From the NCBI GenBank assembly GCA_007126415.1, contig SLBH01000167.1, forward strand, positions 1-9,595: DNA of 9,595 nucleotides. Direction: 5' to 3'. The position numbers were made by a program, and so were the translations under genes. Position 1 is the first letter of the stretch, and every line of letters starts with the position of its first letter. Below the pieces are notes generated by a model that worked only from the letters and a program-made list of their open reading frames with translations, made no database searches and was not told where the DNA came from. Below, one piece after another: positions 1 through 7,902 of this stretch. The DNA is from Spirochaetales bacterium. Its GTDB lineage: Bacteria > Spirochaetota > Spirochaetia > DSM-27196 > SLAA01.

Positions 1-401
1 CGAGCCGCCGCGATCGCGAGCAGGTAGTTCGCCGCGCCCGCCTCGAGATAATCCTCCTCGGTTACGGTACCCGGCGTGATCACCTCGGTCACTTCACGCT
101 CGGCGAGCCCTTTGCCGCCTTCCGGCAACCGCACCTGCTCGCAGATTGCGATCTTCTTGCCGGCCTTGATCAGCCGAGCGATATAACCGCGCGAAGCGTG
201 ATACGGGATGCCGCACATCGGGGTGCCGTTGCGCTGCGTGAGGGTGAGACCGAGCAAGCGCGAGACCTCGATCGCGTCCTGCTTGAACATCTCGTAGAAG
301 TCGCCGAGCCGAAAAAACAGCACCGCGTCTCTATGATGAGACTTGATACGCGCGTACTGTTGCATCATTGGGGTGTTGTCCGACGGGGCGTTTTGCGACA
401 T
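1..401 (-). CDS. mutS: DNA mismatch repair protein MutS, N-terminal part (cut by window edge)
   Basis: MutS is the ATPase clamp that recognises base mismatches and small loops and starts mismatch repair in the cytoplasm. Reading the minus strand from the ATG at 401-399 gives 133 residues of the mismatch-binding domain I. It opens with MSQNAPSDNTPMMQQYARIK and contains GDFYEMF, the hallmark of MutS1. The F-x-E motif that wedges into the mismatch is F35-Y36-E37, and TPMCGIPYHA (about 60-69) is the next conserved block. The F-x-E motif separates it from MutS2. The connector, lever, clamp and ATPase domains lie beyond the left edge. Only a weak ribosome site (GAAAG about 11 nt upstream) precedes the ATG; a second ATG pair at residues 12-13 has none. 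It is the last visible gene of the tamB-bamA-skp-mutS run, 69 bp after skp with a strong inverted repeat between them. Identity is very secure. Confidence 0.96.
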   Translation of the reverse strand, partial: MSQNAPSDNTPMMQQYARIKSHHRDAVLFFRLGDFYEMFKQDAIEVSRLLGLTLTQRNGTPMCGIPYHASRGYIARLIKAGKKIAICEQVRLPEGGKGLAEREVTEVITPGTVTEEDYLEAGAANYLLAIAAA

Positions 402-421
402 GCGGCGCTGTGCTTTCTATA

Positions 422-451
422 GCCACGGCGCTACCAACTCGGCGCCGTGGC
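422..451 (-). terminator. Perfect 10-bp inverted repeat between skp and mutS (possible attenuator or terminator)
   Basis: The arms GCCACGGCGC (422-431) and GCGCCGTGGC (442-451) are perfect reverse complements around a 10-nt loop, giving a very GC-rich stem. On the minus strand it begins about 20 nt after the skp stop and ends 20 nt before the mutS start. The following minus-strand sequence (TATAGAAAGCA) has no U-tract, so it is not a textbook intrinsic terminator in that direction. It may be a partial terminator, an mRNA 3'-end stabiliser for the tamB-bamA-skp transcript, or a structure limiting mutS translation. The stem is seen directly; the role is inference. Confidence 0.45.
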
Positions 452-470
452 GTCAAACGCGCTGAACCGA

Positions 471-992
471 TCAGCGGGTGCGGCGCAGGCGGTCGACCAC
501 CTCGTCGCTGATGTCCACTACCGAGCTCCACCACTGCAAGCCGTCGGCGTCCGAGCGAAACACCACGGTATAGCCCTCGGTCTCGGCGACGTACACAATC
601 GCTTGCTGCAGATCCTCGAAGAACTCGTCGCTGATAACGCTCTGCTGGCGTCGCTCCAGCTGCCGCCGGCGCCGCCGGGTCAGCTCATCGACAAACACCT
701 CGAGCTCCTCAACCTCTTCTTCCAACTCGCCAATGCGGCGTCGGTCGTTATCGTCACGAGCATCGGCGAGCTCGTCGCGCAGCTGTTCGAGCATATCGAG
801 GTAGCCGTCGATCTCCTCTTGATACTCGTCGCGCAAGCTCTCGAGTTCACGAACCTGCCGGGATTCACGATAGAAATTGTTATACACCTGCTGCACATCC
901 ACCACGCCGATCGTGCTCAGCTGATTGGCCGACGCCGCTGCGGACGCCACCACTGCGAGCAGCGCTGCGAGAACAATCGTTCTTCTTATCAT
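471..992 (-). CDS. skp: Periplasmic chaperone Skp/OmpH family
   Basis: Predicted periplasmic holdase that binds unfolded outer-membrane proteins and delivers them to BamA. The 173-residue protein has a signal peptide: basic MIRR, a hydrophobic stretch at 5-19, and an A-x-A site giving cleavage after A22. Next is the family's first strand, IGVVDVQQVYNNF (28-40), followed by a long charged coiled coil at about 42-118 (heptad-like leucines, many E, D and R) that would form the trimer's tentacles. It closes with the conserved C-terminal strand and helix (GYTVVFRSDAD, then DISDEVVDRL). Length matches the family (about 160-180). An arginine run, R106-R110, sits near the end of the coil. The start is supported by AAGGAG 10 nt upstream. 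It lies 18 bp after bamA and is probably co-transcribed with it. Family assignment is strong; function is by homology. Confidence 0.92.
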   Translation of the reverse strand: MIRRTIVLAALLAVVASAAASANQLSTIGVVDVQQVYNNFYRESRQVRELESLRDEYQEEIDGYLDMLEQLRDELADARDDNDRRRIGELEEEVEELEVFVDELTRRRRRQLERRQQSVISDEFFEDLQQAIVYVAETEGYTVVFRSDADGLQWWSSVVDISDEVVDRLRRTR

Positions 993-1002
993 CGCTTCCT
1001 AT

Positions 1003-1008
1003 CTCCTT
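1003..1008 (-). promoter_or_regulatory. Ribosome binding site of skp
   Basis: AAGGAG on the minus strand lies 10 nt before the skp ATG at 992-990, inside the 18-bp gap after the bamA stop. A second weak GGA lies closer to the start. The site fixes the skp start and suggests independent ribosome loading within the operon. Confidence 0.7.
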
Positions 1009-1010
1009 GC

Positions 1011-3506
1011 CTAAAACAACTCAGTGCCGATCGAGAACACGAAGTCGAAGCCGAACGGACCGGTGCTCTCTTCCCACTGCACATCGCCGTCGTCGACCGT
1101 GAACCGACGCGCGAGATACAACCTGATTGGAAACTGCGGAATCGTGAAGCGCAGTCCGAACCCGGTACTGAACAGAAAGTCTTCCGCTTCTACATCGAGA
1201 ATGTCGCCCGGCTCGTCCTGCAGCGTTGCACCCTCGAGGAAACCGTCGAGCCAAATGATCTGTTCGGCGAGCGGCATGCGAAGCTCGAGCCAGTTGTTCC
1301 AGCGCGCACGGCCGCGATCGCCTCGCCGGCCGGTCCAACCGCGGGCGTTGAACATACCGTCGAGAAACAGCAGGTTTGAGTCTGAGATCCACCGCTCCGG
1401 CCGGTCGCGGTAATCCGACGGAATCAGTCCGTCGGGCCAGTCGTAGATCAAATCCAGTTTGGTTTGCCCGCCGAGCACCCACTTCCAGCTCCAGTTCTCG
1501 AACACCGGTATGTCGAACAGCGTGAAATAGCGCTCGGCCTTGCTCTCGGTCTTGATGAAGTGCTGCGATCCGCGGAACACTCCGCCTGCGAAGGTGAGGT
1601 CCTGACTGAGATTGAACCCGGTAGAAGGGCTGATGATGAGGTCGCGCGTGTCGAGTTGACTACCCAAACCCCAGCGGTTTACGAAACGCCAGCGTTGCCA
1701 GTTCTCGCGCGTGGCCTCGTTGTACGGCGTGTAGATGTCGCGGTCGTAGTCGATGTACTCGGCGCTGGTGCGTAGCGAGGTGCGCGCGGTGAGCCGGCCT
1801 GCCCGCGTAGACCAGCGGTAGCCGGTGTTACCCCCGAACGAGACGTTCCAGGCGGTGTAGTCCATAAGGTACTGGTCCGGGATCGGAGCTCTGAAGGTTC
1901 CGCCCGCGTCGTCGTACTCGTCTTCTGAGCTATACGGCGCCGGTGCGTCGTCGGTTTCGTCGCTGAGCTGCCGCACGTTGGAGCGCACCGAACGCTCCAC
2001 CGAGGCGCTCAAACCGCCCGACCAACGGCGGCCGAAGAGATAGCGCTCCTGAAAGTTGGCGCTAAAGCGCTGACTCACCGGTGAGGCGTTGATCTCGGCG
2101 CCTACGGTCTGGCCGCGACCGAGAAAGTTGATATCCTGCCAGCGAACCTGGGCCGAGACCGGAAAGTCGGCGCTGCCGCCGAACGCAACCCCGAGCCTGA
2201 TATCGGCGGTGTTGCCTTCCTCGACGTTGACGATGAGGTCCATCAGGCCCTCGGCGCTGCCTTGCGGCGTCTCCGGCACAACGTTCGAGAAGTACTGCGT
2301 ATTGGCGAGGTTCTGCATGCCCTGGCGTACGCGCGCGGCGTTGAATACCTCGCCTTCTTCAAGCGGAATCTCGCGCCGAACAACCTCATCACGCGTTTTT
2401 TCATTACCGCGGATCACGATGTTCTCGATGCGTGCGCGGTCACGTTCAACGATGTTCACGCGATACGATATCGTCTGCTCTTCTTCGTCGCGAATTTCGT
2501 CGCGGCTGATCTCGTTGAAGATATACCCGTTCTCAAAGTAGAGGTCGGCGACCCGCTGAAAATCGGCCTCGAGCCGCTGTTGGTTGAGCACATTCCCGGG
2601 TGTGAGCCGCAAACGCTCGCGGAGCTGCTCGTCGCTGAACAGCGTATTGCCCTCGAACTCCATCCCGCCGTAGGTGTAGCGTTGCCCTTCCTCAACGAAC
2701 ACGCTCAAGGTGACGTAGTTGCGCTCGTCTTCCTCGTCACGCTCTATCTCGGTGATGATATCGACCACACGAGCATCGATATACCCACGCTCGCGATAAT
2801 ACCGCTCGATCTGACGTCGGTCCTGCTCGAGCAAGCTTTCCTGGAAGATCCCGCGATTGAAAATCGACTGCGGGCGGCTTTCCATTACGCCGCGCAGGGT
2901 ACTTGCGGATGCAAAGCTGTTCCCGGAGAACTCGATCTCGCGGATAACGGTCCGGAACCCCTCGGTGATCTCGAACACCACGGTTTGGCGACCGTCGTCG
3001 TCTTCCTCAACGCGCGAGGACACCTCGGTGTCGGGGTACCCGCGCTCCTCATACTCGGAGGCGATGGCGTTGCGCGCCGAGCGCAGGCGTGAGTCGGTCA
3101 CGACGTCGCCGTCGGACAGCAGGATCACGTCCTCGAGTTGGCGACGGCGAACGTTGCGGTTGCCCTCGAAGCGGATCTGAGAAACGACCGGGCGCTCGAC
3201 AACCTCAAAGCGAAGCACCAGCTGATCGTCGTCGGGCCCGCCACGCTCAGCCATCGGGATGATTTCTTCGAAGTAATCGAGCGCGTACAGCCGCCGTTGG
3301 AGGTTCTGGAACCGCGACTCGGTGAATCGCTGACCGATGAACGGCTCGACGATACCGTCGAGTTCGCTCTCGGAGATATACTCCAGTCCGTCGAACACGA
3401 TGTCGTAGATCGGCTCATCGAGATACCAATCGGGGTCGTCATTCTGCGCAAACGCGATGGTCGGCAGTAACAGCAGTAGCGCGCACACTCCCAGGCGCTT
3501 TCGCAT
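1011..3506 (-). CDS. bamA: Outer-membrane protein assembly factor BamA (Omp85 family)
   Basis: BamA is the essential core of the BAM complex, folding and inserting beta-barrel proteins into the outer membrane. The 831-residue product starts with a signal peptide (MRKRLGVCALLLLL..., cleavage after AFA at residue 20). Five POTRA domains follow, at about 33-108, 109-186, 187-279, 280-361 and 362-437. Most open with the typical strand and turn (IRFEGNRNV, IEFSGNSF, MEFEGNTLF, IVIRGNEKT). The rest, about 438-831, is the 16-strand barrel, with RWQDINFLGRGQ near its start. The conserved loop-6 motif appears as A-R-G-W (721-724) instead of the usual V-R-G-F/Y. The final strand, DFVFSIGTELF, ends in the phenylalanine expected of a beta-signal. 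Residues 514-548 form an acidic, probably surface-exposed insertion. GAGGAG 5 nt upstream supports the ATG. It sits 40 bp after tamB and 18 bp before skp, in one apparent operon. Confidence 0.96.
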   Translation of the reverse strand: MRKRLGVCALLLLLPTIAFAQNDDPDWYLDEPIYDIVFDGLEYISESELDGIVEPFIGQRFTESRFQNLQRRLYALDYFEEIIPMAERGGPDDDQLVLRFEVVERPVVSQIRFEGNRNVRRRQLEDVILLSDGDVVTDSRLRSARNAIASEYEERGYPDTEVSSRVEEDDDGRQTVVFEITEGFRTVIREIEFSGNSFASASTLRGVMESRPQSIFNRGIFQESLLEQDRRQIERYYRERGYIDARVVDIITEIERDEEDERNYVTLSVFVEEGQRYTYGGMEFEGNTLFSDEQLRERLRLTPGNVLNQQRLEADFQRVADLYFENGYIFNEISRDEIRDEEEQTISYRVNIVERDRARIENIVIRGNEKTRDEVVRREIPLEEGEVFNAARVRQGMQNLANTQYFSNVVPETPQGSAEGLMDLIVNVEEGNTADIRLGVAFGGSADFPVSAQVRWQDINFLGRGQTVGAEINASPVSQRFSANFQERYLFGRRWSGGLSASVERSVRSNVRQLSDETDDAPAPYSSEDEYDDAGGTFRAPIPDQYLMDYTAWNVSFGGNTGYRWSTRAGRLTARTSLRTSAEYIDYDRDIYTPYNEATRENWQRWRFVNRWGLGSQLDTRDLIISPSTGFNLSQDLTFAGGVFRGSQHFIKTESKAERYFTLFDIPVFENWSWKWVLGGQTKLDLIYDWPDGLIPSDYRDRPERWISDSNLLFLDGMFNARGWTGRRGDRGRARWNNWLELRMPLAEQIIWLDGFLEGATLQDEPGDILDVEAEDFLFSTGFGLRFTIPQFPIRLYLARRFTVDDGDVQWEESTGPFGFDFVFSIGTELF

Positions 3507-3511
3507 ACAGT

Positions 3512-3517
3512 CTCCTC
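3512..3517 (-). promoter_or_regulatory. Ribosome binding site of bamA
   Basis: GAGGAG on the minus strand is 5 nt from the bamA ATG (3506-3504), the strongest Shine-Dalgarno in the window. It lies in the 40-bp tamB-bamA gap, which shows no clear promoter or terminator, so bamA is probably expressed from the upstream tamB transcript. Confidence 0.75.
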
Positions 3518-3546
3518 AATTCTTTGCAAGCATTTCCGGGGTTCGA

Positions 3547-6500
3547 CTAATACGAAAACCCCCAAGAGAACGTAAAGGTGCTATCGGTGACGAACAGCTC
3601 CTGCGGATTCCGAGGGAAGAAGTTCCAGTCTAGGTTGAAGAACGGAGTTTGAAACTCCAAGGTCAACTCGGAATCAACCGACAGCCCGCCCAGCTCCTGC
3701 ACCTCCGGATCGCGTCGATCGGCAGCCTGCACCCGAACCAGCAGCTCGAGAAACAGATCGGTACCGAGATACTTCCCGAGAAACACCGATGTATTATCGA
3801 AGTACTCTCCAAGAGAAGGGCCGGTAGTGTCAATAGGCTCGCCTTCCGGCTGCTCCTCCCCAACCGCTCCGCGCACGATGTTTTGAAACACCTGCGTGCG
3901 AACCGATAGGAGATCTAAGCGCAGGAAGTCACGCACCGTACTTTCAAATGTGCGCATCGCGCCGAACTGCGTCACTACGTCCCCAGTTAACAGCACCGCC
4001 GAGGACAGCGCGGCGATGTCGCCGGCGGTCTGGGTGAAAACCTGACGTCCCAAGAGTTCGGCGATCTCTTGCTCACTCAAAAGCGGATCGGACTCGAAGC
4101 GCGGCGTGAACTCGCTCAAGCGCGTTTCATCGGCAACCAGATATAGCGTTACCGGGCCGCGCTCGGCGATCTCACGGATCTCAGCGCGCGCCGAGAGCCG
4201 CGGGTCGAACTGGTCCTGCGTTTCGTCGAACGTGATACTCCCCTCGCGAATGTAGAAACTCCGGTCGAAATAGAAGATTTCGCCCCCCTGGATGCCGACA
4301 TCGCCCCGCAACGCGAAACTGCCGTCTAGTCCGGAGTGTTCAAAATAGATTGTCTCACCGGCGCGAGCGAAACTCCTCAAGATCGGAAAGTTCCGCGTCG
4401 GCCAATAAAACTCTACCCCACGCCCCGAGGTGATTTCCAGGTCGACGACAACGTCGTGATCGCGTCCCTGCGGCTCGGGCTCCTGTTCCGGCCCAAGCGT
4501 AATGGTGGTGGAGCGCGCGGTAACGCTACCGCCCAGATTGGTTAGCTGAGGCGTTCCGGAAATCGTAAAGGTGCCGGTACCGAAGCCGTCTATCTGCAGG
4601 GAATCAAAGGCGTGCGCAATATTCACACCGTGTTCGTCGAGCGTGCGAAACTCGAACTCGTACTCCTCCGGGGTCCAGCGACCGAGCAGCAGCCGACCAT
4701 CGGCCTCGACCTCACCTCGGCCGGCTTTCGCGCGAAACGGATTGATCACCAGAGCCTTCTCCTGAAGCACCACATAAAACCGCTCGGCGGTGATCTCGTC
4801 GGCGACGTACTCCACCCAGACGCGCGCGTCTTCGGCGGTCAAGGTCCCGAAGAAATCGGGGTCGTTGATGGGACCCACCACGCGTATGCTGCCGCTGACG
4901 CGCCCGCCGTGAATCGCGAACCGTCGGAAACTCAGAAGATCGCTCATGCGATCGGCGTGCACGCTTACCCGCGTTAGGTCGGCCTCAACCTCGCCGTCTT
5001 CGTATACCCCGCTTGCGGTCAACATCACCGGCAGAGGAGCGCTTAGTCGCAACTGAAACGCTCCGTCGGCGTCCAGGTAGGCGTTCACCGAATTCTCGGG
5101 CGCTCCTTGCAGCACCGTTCGCCCTTCGCTTCGTGAGACTCGAAAATCCCAGCGCCCGTCGTCCTCGGCGAGAGCGTCGGAGAACACCGTGATCTCGGCC
5201 GAGGCGTCGCGGTCGGCGAGCTCGCCGAGCCTCAGCGGTTCATCCTCATGCGGTTCAAACCCGGCGCGCAACCGCACCGAAACCTCAAGCGCATCGGGAC
5301 GCCCAAACTGTTCAAAGCGGCTGTCCAACGCGAGCCGGCCGGTCTCGAGATTCATACTGCCTTCAACATCGGTGAGCTCGTTCGAGAGATACTGCAGATT
5401 GATCTCGCGCACCCCGACCATCGCCTCGCGGTACTCAAACACGCCGCGCGTCTGAAACGGGTCGTTGTTGAACCGCGCCTCCACCGACTCGAAGCGCCCG
5501 GTGATTTGCGGCGAAGTCGGTGAGCCCGAGACAATGAGCTCGGCGTTCACTCCCCCGCGCACAGGCTGCACGCCAAGACGCCGAAGCGACGCGTTCTCCA
5601 CCATTGCGCGACCCGAGATCTCGCCGTCGAGATACTCCAAGCTCGCTTCGTAACGCTCTTCACCGCTGTCGCTGGTAAGCGAGAACGCCGCGTCGGCCGT
5701 AAACGGCGAGGCAAAACCATACTCGAGATCTCCGCTGCCCGATAGACGAGAGAAACGATCTTCGTACACGATTTGCTGCAGCCGGCCGGCGGATGGATTG
5801 AAGCGCCCGCCGAACTCTATCGCAACCTCGTCACCCTGTAGAAACGGCATCTCGGTAAGCCGAGCGCGATTGACGAGAAGCTCCCAATCGTCTCGCGCAG
5901 CGAACGCGCCGTTGAGATCGAGGCTCGCAGCGAGCTCGTGCGCGCCGATCGGAACCGGCAGCTCATCAGCGCGTAGCGCGAACACAAAGTTACGCCCTTC
6001 ACCGAACGAGGCGTTGAAGTCAAGACCGTAAGAGCCGCTTGCCACCACTCTGCCGGCGGGATCCACCAGACCGGCGAGCTCGTACGCCACCCCGCCGAAC
6101 AGCAGATCGCTCTCAAACCGCACGCGGTCACGATCGTCGAGCCGAGCCGTAACCGTCCCGCTTCCTTGCTGATCGGCGAACCCCACCATGATGTTCTCAA
6201 GGTGGTACTCGAGCCCGTCGCTTCTGACGCTGAAGGTCGCGAAGTTATCGCGGTCGTCTCGGTCGTACAGCGATACAAACGGCGCCGCCACCTGCAGCCC
6301 GGTATCGTTGAACTCGAGTGAGACACGCGAGTCCAGTATGTAGCGACCGAGCGCCTGTGGTGCATCTCGTGCCTCATCGGCGCCGCTGAACGCCTGCCAC
6401 GCGGCGTAGGGTCGCTCGAGGGGGACGTTTTGCAGATCGGCGTGCACCGTGCCCTGCGGCCCGTCGGTGCCGAGCGCCAGCGTACCCTCGGCCGAGACCG

Positions 6501-7860
6501 CGCTGTCGCCGAAGAACTCGAGATCGCTCGAGACCGAGTACGCCAACCGACCGTTCTCGAGCCCCAGCCCGGCGTCTAAGTTGTAGAACTCAAACCCTCC
6601 GTACTCGAGATACCGCGAACTCAAATGATACCGGCCGTCGGCCCCCGACAGATCGAGCGCGCCGTTCACCCGCCGCGAATCGCCGTAGCTGAACTCGTTG
6701 AGGACCAGGCGGCCGTTCGGCGCGTTGTCCGCAAGCGTTACGTAGCCCTCGAAGATCGCCGAACCGGTTTCTGAAATCGCAATTACGCGGTCAAAATCAA
6801 CTCGCTCGCGATCGCCTCGCATAACCGCCGAGAGCCGCAGGTGATCGCCTTCCGCCGGAAGCTCTGCCTGCATCGCGACGCGATAATCCAGCTCACCGTC
6901 GAGACGCCAGTTAAGATGCCCCTCGCCCGAGACCACGGTCTGCATCCAAGCGTCGAACTCGCTCCCGAGTCCGCGCAGGCGCACCGAATCGGCCGGGCGG
7001 TATTGTTCGGCCAAGAAACTGCCGGCAAGCTCGCGTGTTTCGAGATCGTAGCTCACGGTCAGATCAACCGGTTCGCGGTCTTGCAGTTTGCGCGCTACCA
7101 CGCTTTGATCCCCCAAGCTAACCGCGAAGGCCTGATCCCGTAAAACGAAGTGATCGGTACCGAGGTACGGAAGTTGTAGCGTTACATCCGCCAGGCTGAA
7201 CTCGTCGTCGAACCGGCCTTCCACGGCGAACTCGGCTTCCGCCGCGCCGAGACCCGACAGCCCGAACGGCTCGCCGAACTCCTGCAGAGTGAACCGTGCG
7301 CCGGCGCGGAACCGCGAGCTACCGGCAAGGTCGGCGTCGAAGAATAGGTCCTCGAGCCGATACTCGTGCCCTTCGTGCACCACCTCCAGCGAGAGGTTGC
7401 GCCCCGATAACGTGAACGCCAACTCGCGCTCCGATTGCGTCGTGCGCGAATCCGCCAACTCGCGCACAAACTCATAAAGCTCACGGTCGGCGTCCGAGTC
7501 GTAGCGAACGCGAGTGTTTTCTATGCTGATTCTTCTGAGTGGATTCCGCGAGCCGCCGCTTATCAGATCGGCGAGACTGTAGTACACTCTCACGCGCGAG
7601 ACCGACAGCAACACCTCGCTCTCGTCCTCGCTACCGTGAACCGTAAGGCCGCGGATATCGAAGCGGCGGAAGATCGAGGGCGAGATGCGGTCGTAGCTCA
7701 CCCGTCTGCCGAGCTCGGCCTCGATTTGATCGAGCGCGTCGGCCTTTAGTTCGGTAAGTCGAGTGCTGATAAAGGAATGAACCGGGCTCACGATCGCGGT
7801 AACCGCGATAAGCAGCACTATGAGGGCGATAATGTTTGGCCGAACTCGAACGGTTCTCAT
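3547..7860 (-). CDS. tamB: TamB-family translocation/assembly module protein (DUF490)
   Basis: A giant envelope protein of 1,437 residues. A single N-terminal membrane anchor at about residues 9-27 (NIIALIVLLIAVTAIVSPV) is preceded by a basic MRTVRVRP. More than a thousand residues of beta-rich AsmA-like repeats follow, expected to form a periplasm-spanning hydrophobic groove. The C-terminal TamB/DUF490 domain, about 1050-1437, holds the family signatures GDVGIQGGEIFYFDR near 1185 and LSEQEIAELLGRQVF near 1270. The C-terminus SWGFSY is aromatic, as is common in the family. TamB proteins act in outer-membrane protein assembly or phospholipid transport; elsewhere the partner is TamA, but here bamA is the next gene. 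I chose the ATG at 7860, with AGGAG 14 nt upstream. A GTG at 7899 would add 13 residues, but those codons overlap the putative promoter and ribosome site. Family call is firm; substrate is unknown. Confidence 0.93.
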   Translation of the reverse strand: MRTVRVRPNIIALIVLLIAVTAIVSPVHSFISTRLTELKADALDQIEAELGRRVSYDRISPSIFRRFDIRGLTVHGSEDESEVLLSVSRVRVYYSLADLISGGSRNPLRRISIENTRVRYDSDADRELYEFVRELADSRTTQSERELAFTLSGRNLSLEVVHEGHEYRLEDLFFDADLAGSSRFRAGARFTLQEFGEPFGLSGLGAAEAEFAVEGRFDDEFSLADVTLQLPYLGTDHFVLRDQAFAVSLGDQSVVARKLQDREPVDLTVSYDLETRELAGSFLAEQYRPADSVRLRGLGSEFDAWMQTVVSGEGHLNWRLDGELDYRVAMQAELPAEGDHLRLSAVMRGDRERVDFDRVIAISETGSAIFEGYVTLADNAPNGRLVLNEFSYGDSRRVNGALDLSGADGRYHLSSRYLEYGGFEFYNLDAGLGLENGRLAYSVSSDLEFFGDSAVSAEGTLALGTDGPQGTVHADLQNVPLERPYAAWQAFSGADEARDAPQALGRYILDSRVSLEFNDTGLQVAAPFVSLYDRDDRDNFATFSVRSDGLEYHLENIMVGFADQQGSGTVTARLDDRDRVRFESDLLFGGVAYELAGLVDPAGRVVASGSYGLDFNASFGEGRNFVFALRADELPVPIGAHELAASLDLNGAFAARDDWELLVNRARLTEMPFLQGDEVAIEFGGRFNPSAGRLQQIVYEDRFSRLSGSGDLEYGFASPFTADAAFSLTSDSGEERYEASLEYLDGEISGRAMVENASLRRLGVQPVRGGVNAELIVSGSPTSPQITGRFESVEARFNNDPFQTRGVFEYREAMVGVREINLQYLSNELTDVEGSMNLETGRLALDSRFEQFGRPDALEVSVRLRAGFEPHEDEPLRLGELADRDASAEITVFSDALAEDDGRWDFRVSRSEGRTVLQGAPENSVNAYLDADGAFQLRLSAPLPVMLTASGVYEDGEVEADLTRVSVHADRMSDLLSFRRFAIHGGRVSGSIRVVGPINDPDFFGTLTAEDARVWVEYVADEITAERFYVVLQEKALVINPFRAKAGRGEVEADGRLLLGRWTPEEYEFEFRTLDEHGVNIAHAFDSLQIDGFGTGTFTISGTPQLTNLGGSVTARSTTITLGPEQEPEPQGRDHDVVVDLEITSGRGVEFYWPTRNFPILRSFARAGETIYFEHSGLDGSFALRGDVGIQGGEIFYFDRSFYIREGSITFDETQDQFDPRLSARAEIREIAERGPVTLYLVADETRLSEFTPRFESDPLLSEQEIAELLGRQVFTQTAGDIAALSSAVLLTGDVVTQFGAMRTFESTVRDFLRLDLLSVRTQVFQNIVRGAVGEEQPEGEPIDTTGPSLGEYFDNTSVFLGKYLGTDLFLELLVRVQAADRRDPEVQELGGLSVDSELTLEFQTPFFNLDWNFFPRNPQELFVTDSTFTFSWGFSY

Positions 7861-7902
7861 GAGCCGAGTACAAACTCCTATACTACTATATGGTAGCACG
7901 TT
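7861..7902. promoter_or_regulatory. Compact divergent promoter region between tamB and tmk
   Basis: Only 42 bp separate the tamB ATG and the tmk ATG. This is the one AT-rich patch in the window. Plus strand: TATACT at 7879-7884 is a 5/6 match to a -10 box, and TATATG lies at 7887-7892. Minus strand: TATAGT at 7890-7885 is also a 5/6 match. The boxes overlap, so the two directions could interfere. AGGAG (minus, 7879-7875) is the tamB ribosome site. No convincing -35 box is visible for either direction. The near-perfect dyad CTACTATATGGTAG (7883-7896, one mismatched pair) spans both -10 boxes and could be an operator. tmk has no recognisable Shine-Dalgarno here. The boxes are seen; their use is inferred. 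Confidence 0.5.

Noticed and set aside
198..422. 74-codon plus-strand frame opposite the start of mutS
   Set aside because: It is antisense to the conserved MutS domain I and has no independent support.
432..470. Possible mutS promoter with TTGACG near 452-457 and TATAGA near 416-421 (minus strand)
   Set aside because: The two hexamers are about 29 bp apart, too far for a sigma-70-type promoter, and the hairpin lies between them.
447..1379. 310-codon open frame on the plus strand opposite skp and the end of bamA
   Set aside because: It is antisense to two clearly identified genes, spans their junction, lacks recognisable domains and a ribosome site, and is explained by GC-rich codon bias keeping the opposite strand open.
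2262..3092. 276-codon open frame on the plus strand opposite bamA
   Set aside because: It lies fully within bamA POTRA-coding DNA, shows no family motif, and fits the shadow pattern of a high-GC gene.
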